A stretch of DNA of 64,000 nucleotides from CG2-30-51-40 sp041753575 (GTDB lineage: Bacteria > Desulfobacterota > DSM-4660 > Desulfatiglandales > Desulfatiglandaceae). A program made the translations under genes and the position numbers. Position 1 is the stretch's first letter, and each line of letters begins with the position of its first letter. Of the stretch, positions 42,113 through 49,976 are shown one piece after another. The stretch covers positions 6,673 to 70,672 of the forward strand of contig JBGSUA010000123.1 of the NCBI GenBank assembly GCA_041753575.1, written 5' to 3'. The notes under the pieces were generated by a model. It was not told the origin of the DNA and did no database searches. It saw nothing but the letters and a program-made list of their open reading frames with translations.

Positions 42113-43603
42113 TCATTTTTCCCTTGGTGTCCGCGCCAACATTCTCCTGCCGTCCCCGCCGACCTTGAGAAGGCTTACGATCACCACGATTAACTCCAGT
42201 CGCCCGAGGAACATGGCGATAGTTTCGGACCATAAGGCGGCATCCGGCATCTGGGCGGTGGTGACCCCAACTGAAAGCCCAACTGTTCCGATAGCGGAAG
42301 CGAATTCAAAGAGGGAGTCTACAAGATTATAGCCGGAAGCGCATAAGATCATGACTCCGAACACATAGGTCATCAGATACAAGAAAATAAACACCACTAC
42401 CTGGTGAATCCTGGCGTCATCCACAAAGACACGCTTGTTCCCCTCCCAAACGGGATGCTCCAATACCGCAGTGCGGGGCATGAGATAGCGCCTGATGCCC
42501 CAGCAGAGAATCTTCCACAACAAATAGATACGGAACTGCTTAATACCGCCGGCTGTGGAACACGTTCCGCCGCCGATCAGCATCAGAATGATCAGCAGGA
42601 ACAGACCAAAGGCATTCCAATTGCTGTAACTTGCGGTTGAGAAGCCCGTGGTGGTTATGGCCGTCACCGTCTCGAAGACAGCGACCCGGATTGATTTCCC
42701 GAACTGTGGGTAGAGCGCCCGGCTCGTCAGGAGGAACATGGCCGCGGCTGACAAAGGGATCAGGAGCGCTAACAGGCGCACCTCGCCGTTTCGCGCCACC
42801 ATGCGCAGCTTGCCGCGCCACAGCAACCAGGCAGTCACAAAGCTTAAATTGCCGAGAAGCATTAACGGCAGGGTTACGGCCTCGATGGCGGTTGAATTCC
42901 AGTATCCGATACTCTCGACCCGCGTGGAGAATCCGCCTGTGGAGACAGCGGCGAAGGAATGGTTGACCGCGTCAAAAAGCGACATGCCCGCCATCCAGTA
43001 TGCCATGGTTCCGGCGATTGCATAGCAAACATAGATGATCAGAACCAAACGCGCCGACCGCCGGACATGCGGTAAGAGTTGGTCGCTTCGGCCCTCGGCG
43101 CTCGATATGCCTACGCCAACGGGACCGACGATGGCCGACATCATTATGATGGCCAACCCCGCTCCACCGGCCAGTTGGATGATGCTCCGCCAGATCAAAA
43201 TCATTCTGCCGGCGCCGGTCACGTCCACGACCGAGAGTCCGGTGGTAGTCCATCCGCTAACCGATTCAAACAGGGCCCGGGAATACGGAATGCCCAAAAC
43301 GCACGTAAAGGGCCATGCGGAAAAAAGGATGACGATGATCCAGCTCAAGAGAACGATGATACCGCCCTCCTGAACAGTGAGAGTGATGTTGAGCGGGGAA
43401 CGAAACGCCCTCCACAAGGCAATTCCTAAGAGAAAAAGGCAGGCCGCGGGCAGACCGAAGGCCCATGCGTGATCGGCCTCCTCGGGATGCGATATGAGAA
43501 TCAGAAGAGGCGTCAACATCGCGGCGCTGCATAGCAGCAGGATCATTCCGACCGATGAAATGATCGCGGCATAGCGCTGTTTGAGGTAATCCTTTTCTCG
43601 CAA
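42113..43603 (-). CDS. trkH: TrkH-family potassium transporter (second system)
   Basis: A 496-residue TrkH-type channel, distinct from the one at 40139. Pore signatures include SVSGWTTTGLSVVDVTG near residue 114, SFAAVSTGGFSTRVESIGYW near residue 220, TVTAITTTGFSTASY near residue 316, and SAIGTVGLSVGVT near residue 444. The sequence is longer at the N-terminus, with two extra hydrophobic segments typical of TrkH rather than KtrB. It sits 12 bases after the 220-residue TrkA gene and should pair with that protein. Confidence 0.9.
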   Translation of the reverse strand: MREKDYLKQRYAAIISSVGMILLLCSAAMLTPLLILISHPEEADHAWAFGLPAACLFLLGIALWRAFRSPLNITLTVQEGGIIVLLSWIIVILFSAWPFTCVLGIPYSRALFESVSGWTTTGLSVVDVTGAGRMILIWRSIIQLAGGAGLAIIMMSAIVGPVGVGISSAEGRSDQLLPHVRRSARLVLIIYVCYAIAGTMAYWMAGMSLFDAVNHSFAAVSTGGFSTRVESIGYWNSTAIEAVTLPLMLLGNLSFVTAWLLWRGKLRMVARNGEVRLLALLIPLSAAAMFLLTSRALYPQFGKSIRVAVFETVTAITTTGFSTASYSNWNAFGLFLLIILMLIGGGTCSTAGGIKQFRIYLLWKILCWGIRRYLMPRTAVLEHPVWEGNKRVFVDDARIHQVVVFIFLYLMTYVFGVMILCASGYNLVDSLFEFASAIGTVGLSVGVTTAQMPDAALWSETIAMFLGRLELIVVIVSLLKVGGDGRRMLARTPREK

Positions 43604-43615
43604 GGCCCGGCCCCT

Positions 43616-44278
43616 CTAGATCCGTTCTCCGGTGAACGCCTTGAGCACCGGGCCATGGTTTTCCGGAAGCGTAATCAGGACCACACGGTCACCCGCCAAC
43701 AGATCATTGGCTCCGCGAGGGACGATCGGCCTGTTGTCGCGGATCACGACCGCCACCAATGCGTTTTCAGGCAGGTCGATATCCTTTAGGAGTTTCCCCA
43801 CGACCGGCGAATCGTCATCAAGCAAGATTTCCGTCACATTCACCCGGCCTTCACCCACGGGCAACAGATTGGTGATCTGTTCCAGGGACGCCCTCTGCTC
43901 AATCAGACTCCCGACGATGCGGGTTGTGGAAAAGCCCGAGACCCCCAGCTTTTCGAACACCTCGGCGTTGTCGGGGTCGTTTGCCAGGGCCACGGCCCTG
44001 GGAACACCGAATTTGAGGGAGGCCAGTTGACAGATAACCAGATTATCCTGGTCGCTCGGAGTGATGGCGAGTACGGCGTCAGCCCCCATCGCGCCGGCTT
44101 CCTTGAGAATCCCGGCATCGCTACCGTCTCCGCAAACCACCGTGGCTGTCAGTTGGCGGGCCAACTGGACGCATTCTTCCTGGTTCCGGTTGATGATGAC
44201 AACCCGGTATCCCCTTGCCGCGAAATTCCGGCAAAGAAAATAGAGCGTTTTACCTCCTCCGACGATGAGCACTTTCAT
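43616..44278 (-). CDS. trkA: TrkA-family potassium channel regulator (second system)
   Basis: A 220-residue TrkA protein. The Rossmann nucleotide site is VGGGKTLYFLCRNFAARGYR near the N-terminus. The C-terminal TrkA_C domain (about residues 140-215) contains NVTEILLDDDSPVVGKLLKD. It overlaps the single-domain TrkA gene upstream by 4 bases and precedes the TrkH channel. The first Gly-rich loop is GGGK rather than GxGxxG, so nucleotide binding may differ from the paralog. Confidence 0.88.
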   Translation of the reverse strand: MKVLIVGGGKTLYFLCRNFAARGYRVVIINRNQEECVQLARQLTATVVCGDGSDAGILKEAGAMGADAVLAITPSDQDNLVICQLASLKFGVPRAVALANDPDNAEVFEKLGVSGFSTTRIVGSLIEQRASLEQITNLLPVGEGRVNVTEILLDDDSPVVGKLLKDIDLPENALVAVVIRDNRPIVPRGANDLLAGDRVVLITLPENHGPVLKAFTGERI

Positions 44279-44715
44279 GAATGTGCTCCTTCCCGTTCGG
44301 CGGCTCCATTATCAACAGCCCGAAGGAACATCTCCGCGGCCACGGATGTCGGGCATATGGTATCGATGCCCAATTGCGCATAGACTTCCTTTCTCTTGGG
44401 ATCGAAAACCCTGGCCAGCACATGGGGAACACTGAAAATCCCCCGAGCAACCTGAGCCACCATCAAATTGACGTTGTCCTCGTGTGTTGTGGCGATCAGA
44501 ACATCCGCCTTCTTGATCTTGGCCTCCTTGAGTACGGCCATTTGGGTGGCATCCCCGTGAACTCGAAACCCGCTGAAATCGGGCGACAGGTCATTGAAGG
44601 TGGGCTCATCCCTATCTATCACCACCACCGAATTGCCGGCGCGGCTTAGGTGGTTGGCCAGATGAGAGCCAAGCCGGCCACACCCCACGATCACGATGTA
44701 TCGGTTATTCTTCAT
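44275..44715 (-). CDS. Single-domain TrkA_N protein
   Basis: A 146-residue protein consisting almost only of a TrkA_N Rossmann fold: IVGCGRLGSHLANHLSRAGN and VIDRDEPTF, then VLIATTHEDNVNLMVAQVA. It has no TrkA_C domain. The frame extends to 44904, but the fold begins at the ATG at 44715, which overlaps the response-regulator 3' end by 11 bases. It probably joins the 220-residue TrkA partner in a mixed regulatory ring. Confidence 0.85.
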   Translation of the reverse strand: MKNNRYIVIVGCGRLGSHLANHLSRAGNSVVVIDRDEPTFNDLSPDFSGFRVHGDATQMAVLKEAKIKKADVLIATTHEDNVNLMVAQVARGIFSVPHVLARVFDPKRKEVYAQLGIDTICPTSVAAEMFLRAVDNGAAEREGAHS

Positions 44716-45430
44716 TCGAGTCCCCTTCGTTGCTGTCGTCCTTTGAATCTGTATCCTTCTTGTCCGGCCCGAGATCGATCCTGCCGAATTTGTCCCAGGA
44801 CGTGGTCCGCTCCAGGTTAGTCCAGGCCGGTTTATAAGTGGGGTCGATATCCAAGGCCGCCCTGTAGAATTTCTGGGCCTCCAACCAATCCCCCTTGATA
44901 TCAATCAATGCTCCAAGAAGGTTGTACGCCTCCGGTTGGGCCGGGTCCGCGGCTATGGCCTTTCGGACTGTTTCACGAGCAGCGGAAAAGCTACGATCCG
45001 AGATGTGTCGTTTGGTGAGCTCGATCAATGAGACGTAATCGACAGCATTCTCTTCATCCAGCGCTTCGCGCTCCAGCACTAGGGTCGCCAACTCTCGAAT
45101 CTCACCGGGACTGAAAGGCTTCTGAATGAAGTCCACCGCGCCGAGTTTCATGGCCTCCACGGCTGATTCAATCGTACCATGGGCGGTAATGATGATCACC
45201 CGAATCTCGGGCCAGTCGTCCTTGATTTGCCGAAGGACCTCCATCCCGTCTATCCCAGGCATTTTCAAATCCAAAAACACCAAACCGAACGGGCTTTCTC
45301 GAAGCTTCCGAAGCGCTTCTTCGCCATTCACAGCCGTCTGTACTGGAATTTCCAGAGTTTCCAATGACTGAGAAATAGTCAGACGGATGTTCTTTTCGTC
45401 GTCAACGACCAGAATTGGTTTCTTTTCCAT
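44705..45430 (-). CDS. Response regulator with TPR output domain
   Basis: A 241-residue protein. The receiver domain is at about residues 5-120, with phosphorylated Asp54 (VFLDLKMPGIDG), the conserved Thr in IITAHG, and the Lys in QKPFSP. There is no DNA-binding domain. Instead the C-terminal half has two TPR-like repeats (ARETVRKAIAADPAQPEAYN, then EAQKFYRAALDIDPTYKPAW) and an acidic tail (DSKDDSNEGDSNEE). It should act by protein contact. It lies between the histidine kinase and the TrkA genes, with 9 bases to the kinase stop. Confidence 0.87.
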   Translation of the reverse strand: MEKKPILVVDDEKNIRLTISQSLETLEIPVQTAVNGEEALRKLRESPFGLVFLDLKMPGIDGMEVLRQIKDDWPEIRVIIITAHGTIESAVEAMKLGAVDFIQKPFSPGEIRELATLVLEREALDEENAVDYVSLIELTKRHISDRSFSAARETVRKAIAADPAQPEAYNLLGALIDIKGDWLEAQKFYRAALDIDPTYKPAWTNLERTTSWDKFGRIDLGPDKKDTDSKDDSNEGDSNEE

Positions 45431-45439
45431 GTGTTCCTC

Positions 45440-47272
45440 CTATTGGGCCACCGGAAGGGTGAAGGTGAAGGTGCTTCCTCGACCGGCGGACGATTCCACC
45501 CAGATCGCACCGCCGTGGGCGCGCACGATCTCCTTGCAGATGGCCAGACCTAAACCCGTCCCCCCAGCTTCCTGCCCTTTAACCTGGACGAATTTCTGAA
45601 AAATTTTTGATTGGTACTCAGGAGGAATCCCCGGCCCATCGTCCTTCACGGAGAGGTGAACGTGAGGTCCGATCCTGTGAGCCATAAGACTTATGTGGCC
45701 GCCCTTACTCACATATCGCAGGGCATTGGAAATCAGATTGGTCAATACCCATGTTACCTTGTTTCCATCGGCGCGGACCCTGGGCATGTCGCCGGTGAGT
45801 TCCGATGTCAACGAAACCTCCTTCATGTCCATTTGGCTTTTGAAAACCGCTTCAACGTGGTCAAACAAGGTTGGGACCGGAACGCTTTCGAACTCCAGCT
45901 CAATCCTGCCCGCCTCGATTTTTGAGAGGTCAAGCAGATCATTGACGAGCGCTTTCATGCGGTGGACTTCCTCATGCGCGGCCTGGAGGAGGTCCCGATC
46001 CTTTTCGGCGAGTCCATGGGCGGCGTGTTCCAGGAGAAGGTCCACACTCATGCCCAGACTGGTCAGAGGGGTACGAAGTTCATGAGACGCGGCCATGACG
46101 AATTCACTCTTGAGGCGCTCCACTTCCTTCAGGCGAGTTACATCCCTGAGCAAGAGCACAATGCCGGAAAGGTTCCGGTCCCTCCCCCTAATGGCTGTAA
46201 CGGAAAAAAGGTAGTGCCTGGAACCTTCCCCCACCGGGAGAACAATAATCCGCTTCTCATCGGGGATATTGGGTTGCGCTCCCGTCTCGACGGTCTTAAG
46301 GATAAGATCGCAAACTTGGGGGGCAGGCAGGATATCCATGCAATGTAATGTGGAGCTTTCAGTGAATTCCAAATCCAGTAACCGCCGGGCGGCGGGGTTG
46401 ATGCCGGTCACCTTGAGCTTGGTATCAAAAACCACCAAGCCATCCTCGATGCTCGAAAGAATCGCCTCGCCTTTGTTCTTCTCGGAGATGATTTGCTCGA
46501 TATTCATCTCATGGTAGCGTCCAAGCTGCTGTGCCATTTGATTGAACTCTCCAGCCAGACGCCCCAGTTCGTCGCCGGTCTCCACGGTCACCTGGACGGT
46601 ATAGTCGCCGGAGGAGATCTTCCGCGATGCATCCATGAAACGCCGGATTGGTCGGACAATCCGTTCAACGAGAAACAAACTGAACATCAAGGCCACGATC
46701 AACGCCGATGCGGCCACGAGAGCCGTTGACCAGATAGCGCGCTTGGCCACGTTGCCGGCCCTGACGCTGGCGGCGTACATCGTCTCCTCGTTGAGGTTGC
46801 GCAGGCCGATACACGCCTTGCGCACCTTGGCGAAAAGGAGGTAGACCGTTTTCTGATAATCGGTGGGCTTCAGGGCTGCTCCGCCGGTTTCACGCAAGTC
46901 TGTCATCGTGGAGAATTGCTTCCGATAGGCCGAGTAATCAGCCTCTATGGATTGGACAACTTCCGCTTCACCCCGAATCGTGATGTTGTCTTTGGCTCGA
47001 GCCAGCCATTCCAGAAAAACCGCTTCATTTTCCCGGAACTGCGTGATCCCTTTTTCCGTGTCGCCCAGGAATATGAGCAGCAACCCGCTGTCTTGACGCT
47101 CCAAGGCATCCACCATGTTCTCGGCAGCGAGGATGCTCCGGTAGTTCTCGCTCAGGATAGCGTCGGTAGCCTTGCCCAGCGACACCAGGTTCGTAATCGC
47201 CCAGACAATCACCAGGCCCATGAGGGCGAACGCGACGCCATATCCTACCAAAATCTTCTTTTTCAAAGTCAT
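45440..47272 (-). CDS. Sensor histidine kinase (HAMP-PAS-HisKA)
   Basis: 610 residues. Transmembrane helices at about 8-30 and 180-203 flank a helical periplasmic sensor domain. HAMP is at about 204-256 and PAS at about 268-380. HisKA has His397 (FVMAASHELRTPLTSLG), and the ATPase domain at about 495-608 contains the N box, DDGPGIPPEYQ and GGTGLGLAICKEIV. AATGGAGG lies before the start. The sigma-54 promoter at 47317-47332 lies about 45 bases upstream, so the NtrC-type gene next door may drive it. Its stimulus is unknown; it may be osmotic or potassium-related, given the genes that follow. Confidence 0.92.
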   Translation of the reverse strand: MTLKKKILVGYGVAFALMGLVIVWAITNLVSLGKATDAILSENYRSILAAENMVDALERQDSGLLLIFLGDTEKGITQFRENEAVFLEWLARAKDNITIRGEAEVVQSIEADYSAYRKQFSTMTDLRETGGAALKPTDYQKTVYLLFAKVRKACIGLRNLNEETMYAASVRAGNVAKRAIWSTALVAASALIVALMFSLFLVERIVRPIRRFMDASRKISSGDYTVQVTVETGDELGRLAGEFNQMAQQLGRYHEMNIEQIISEKNKGEAILSSIEDGLVVFDTKLKVTGINPAARRLLDLEFTESSTLHCMDILPAPQVCDLILKTVETGAQPNIPDEKRIIVLPVGEGSRHYLFSVTAIRGRDRNLSGIVLLLRDVTRLKEVERLKSEFVMAASHELRTPLTSLGMSVDLLLEHAAHGLAEKDRDLLQAAHEEVHRMKALVNDLLDLSKIEAGRIELEFESVPVPTLFDHVEAVFKSQMDMKEVSLTSELTGDMPRVRADGNKVTWVLTNLISNALRYVSKGGHISLMAHRIGPHVHLSVKDDGPGIPPEYQSKIFQKFVQVKGQEAGGTGLGLAICKEIVRAHGGAIWVESSAGRGSTFTFTLPVAQ

Positions 47273-47316
47273 CGGACACAGTCCTCCATTTGACCACCGC
47301 TGGTATCCATCTTTAA

Positions 47317-47332
47317 AGCAACAGGCATGCCA
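47317..47332 (-). promoter_or_regulatory. Sigma-54 promoter for the kinase-potassium operon
   Basis: On the minus strand TGGCATGCCTGTTGCT differs from the consensus TGGCACGNNNNTTGCW only at the sixth base, with exact -24/-12 spacing. Transcription would begin near 47305, about 33 bases before the histidine kinase start. Confidence 0.65.
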
Positions 47333-47416
47333 TTTTGTAAGACCAGCTATTTCAATTAGTTATAATTGAATACGGGATGATAAGCCTTGAAATCTGAAAG
47401 GCCTTTACAGAAACGA

Positions 47417-47433
47417 CCTTGCAAATTGCAAGG
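47417..47433. promoter_or_regulatory. 17-bp perfect palindrome, candidate activator site
   Basis: CCTTGCAA-A-TTGCAAGG, an 8-bp perfect inverted repeat with one central base, about 100 bases upstream of the sigma-54 promoter and right after the NtrC-type gene stop. This is where an enhancer for the adjacent activator would be expected. A role as part of a terminator is less likely, since no U-tract follows. Confidence 0.5.
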
Positions 47434-47455
47434 CGCATCGAGATGAAAAGCGGAA

Positions 47456-48817
47456 TCAGATACCGTAGGTCTTCCTCCTGCGCCAGAGCGTCGCCTGGTC
47501 TATACCCAGAACGTCCGCCGCTTCCTGGAGCGAGGAAGTGTTGGCCATGACTCTTCTAATATGCAGCTCTTCGATGGTGGACAAGGGTACATTGTCACCA
47601 ATGGCTGTGGCGCCAACGGCGGGAGCGATGTTGTCGGGAAGATCTGACAAATCGATCCGTTCCCCGCCGCCCAGAATGACGGCCCGCTCAATGGTGTTAC
47701 GTAGTTCTCGAATATTTCCCGGCCAACCATGACTCATCAATAATTTCTCGGCCTCCTCGGTAAACCCAAGGAACGTCTTATGATTGGCTCGGCATAAATA
47801 TGTGAGAAAATCCGTGGCCAGAGGCATAATGTCATCCGGGCGATCCCGGAGCGAGGGGATAGTAAGACAAATCACGTTCAGCCGATAGAAAAGGTCTTCC
47901 CGGAAGCGACCCTCGGCTATGCGTTTTTCAAGGTCGGCGTTTGTCGCCGCGATTATGCGCACATCCGCCTTGCGGACCTTCGATTCCCCGATACGCTCGT
48001 ATTCTTTATCCTGAATGAACCTAAGCAATTTGGCTTGCACCGATTGAGCCATATCTCCAACCTCATCCAAGAAAAGCGTGCCGCCCTCACAAGCTGCGAT
48101 GCGTCCCGGATTATCCCGCACCGCGCCCGTGAACGATCCCTTGACATGCCCGAACAACTCGCTCTCAAGAAGATCGGGCGGAATAGCCGGACACGCCATA
48201 ACCCCCATGGGCTTTGCCGCTCTCGGACTCCATTGATGGATAGCTCTGGCAAACACTGATTTGCCCGTACCGCTTTCCCCGCAAAGCAAGACAATCGCCT
48301 CCGAGGATGCGGCCTTTTTCGCGGTCTCGATGACCCGCTGCATGCCGGCATTCTTACTCTGAAGTCTATCTTCCGGCCCAAGCCGATGCATGTCCTCCCT
48401 TAGCACGGCGATCTCGGTTTCCAGTTCCCTAATCATGCCGATGCGGCGGGTAAGGAGCTTGACCTGGTCCGGGGTGAATGGTTTGGCGATGTAATCGGTG
48501 GCACCTAGCTTCATTGCTTCCACGGCACTCTCGATGGACGCATGCGCCGTTATGACCACAATCTTGGTCCAGGGCGACTCCGAAAGCAGAATGGGGATCA
48601 ACTCCATCCCGTTTTCCTCACCCAGCTTAAGGTCCACAAGCGCCAGATCAAAGGAACGGCTGCGCGCTTCCTCGGTAGCGTCGGCCGGATTGCTCACGGC
48701 GATGACCGTATGCCCCTCGGCCGCCAAACAGTAAGAGAGCGTCTTGCGGATATTGGTCTCATCGTCCACAATGAGGACGCTGAGGTGGATAGTTTTGTTC
48801 TCACTATTGATCGTCAT
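47456..48817 (-). CDS. NtrC-family sigma-54-dependent response regulator
   Basis: 453 residues. The receiver has Asp62 (LALVDLKLGEENG). The AAA+ domain spans about 155-385, with Walker A GESGTGKS at 180-187, the sigma-54-contacting loop GSFTGA at 227-232 (GAFTGA in most relatives) and Walker B GTLFLDE at 246-252. A Fis-type DNA-binding helix-turn-helix closes the protein (LQEAADVLGIDQATLWRRRK). When phosphorylated it should activate sigma-54 promoters. The sigma-54 promoter and palindrome downstream of its 3' end make the kinase and potassium genes the likely targets. Confidence 0.92.
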   Translation of the reverse strand: MTINSENKTIHLSVLIVDDETNIRKTLSYCLAAEGHTVIAVSNPADATEEARSRSFDLALVDLKLGEENGMELIPILLSESPWTKIVVITAHASIESAVEAMKLGATDYIAKPFTPDQVKLLTRRIGMIRELETEIAVLREDMHRLGPEDRLQSKNAGMQRVIETAKKAASSEAIVLLCGESGTGKSVFARAIHQWSPRAAKPMGVMACPAIPPDLLESELFGHVKGSFTGAVRDNPGRIAACEGGTLFLDEVGDMAQSVQAKLLRFIQDKEYERIGESKVRKADVRIIAATNADLEKRIAEGRFREDLFYRLNVICLTIPSLRDRPDDIMPLATDFLTYLCRANHKTFLGFTEEAEKLLMSHGWPGNIRELRNTIERAVILGGGERIDLSDLPDNIAPAVGATAIGDNVPLSTIEELHIRRVMANTSSLQEAADVLGIDQATLWRRRKTYGI

Positions 48818-49161
48818 TGGCTGTCACACTCCAATATCATCACACAAGCAGTTTAACTCCCGGCTAGCCTTTTTGGAGAATCAAAGCCGCCCACAATCTC
48901 ATCTACACAAATCCATCAATCTTCCATCCGATCAGATCAGAACTAACTGGCCTATTATAATATACAAAAGTCGGTGTGCCTGTAAAATGGTTGTTCCGGG
49001 TTTCTCCGGATCTGACCTGATGGAGTCTATTGTAACCATGCTCCCCGCCGAGAGATTTGAGTCGTTTCTAAATCTACTCTTCATCCACATTAAGCCAAAC
49101 CGAATGAACGGTTCCGCCGGCCTGAACTGGAGCCAGGACGCGGCAGTAAAGGCAAGGATTG
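48818..49161. other. Non-coding stretch upstream of the NtrC-type gene
   Basis: 344 bp between the NtrC-type regulator start and the 3' end of the decayed hybrid kinase. It presumably holds the regulator's promoter, but no convincing one was identified. No other feature was recognised. Confidence 0.4.
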
Positions 49162-49832
49162 CTAAGACGCGTTTTGTACTTGTGCCGGATCTTTTGGCCC
49201 AGAGCTTCCCAATGCCTCGGCCACCCGGATTGCCAGATCCCTTCTGGAAAACGGCTTCTGGATGAACCGGACCCCTTCTTCCAGAACCCCGTGATGGGCT
49301 ATGACGTTGGCCGTGTATCCGGACATGAACAGGACCCGGAGATCCGGGGAACGTTCTTTCAGCCGATCCGAGAGTTCCCGGCCGTTCATCTCCGGCATTA
49401 TAACATCCGTCATCACCAGGTCTATTTCCCCGGCATGGGTAGCCGCCAGACCCAGGGCCTCAGTTGGGACGGACGCCTTCAGTGCCCGGTACCCCAGACT
49501 CATGAGCATTTTTTCCGCCATGGCCAGAATTTCGGTTATTGGTTCACTTAACCATCAACTATTCGACCCTGAAACTTGGTTTAACCCATATGCGGCAGGT
49601 GGACCCGAAGCACGCTGCCCCCGGCCCCGATTCGCTTTCCACCGCAATCGCGCCCTGGTGGGCCTTCACAACCCCCATTACAACAGGCAAGCCAAGCCCG
49701 CTTCCTGGTAAAACGGGTCGAGAAGAACGGATCAAATGGCTTTTCCATAGTCTGTGGGTCCATGCCGCTCACAAAGAACCAAACGATGCCTACCAGAAGA
49801 AGAAAATCGTTGTCCATATAGCGGTGAGCCAT
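49162..49832 (-). pseudogene. Decayed hybrid histidine kinase 3' end
   Basis: The receiver domain at 49162-49521 is readable (DLVMTDVIMPEMNGRELSD, then VLFMSGYTANVIAHHGV) but lacks its first strand and acidic pocket (no VVDDE). Upstream, the ATPase domain survives in two frames. DPFFSTRFT breaks off, GSGLGLPVVMGVVKAHQG continues in the next frame, and GSVLRVHLPHMG resumes in the first. Two compensating frameshifts plus a small deletion are implied. The dimerisation and sensor parts are absent. The gene is clearly non-functional. Confidence 0.7.
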
Positions 49833-49976
49833 GAAAGCCTTGATCAGAAAACTTAAGGATTAAAAGGAAGGCTGTTGCTCTAAGGGGATATAAATATGCT
49901 ATTATCCTAACATCGGCTTTGGACAAATCGAGTAGCTCGCCTTTAACCACCAGATGATCACAGGGGAGGAGACGCA

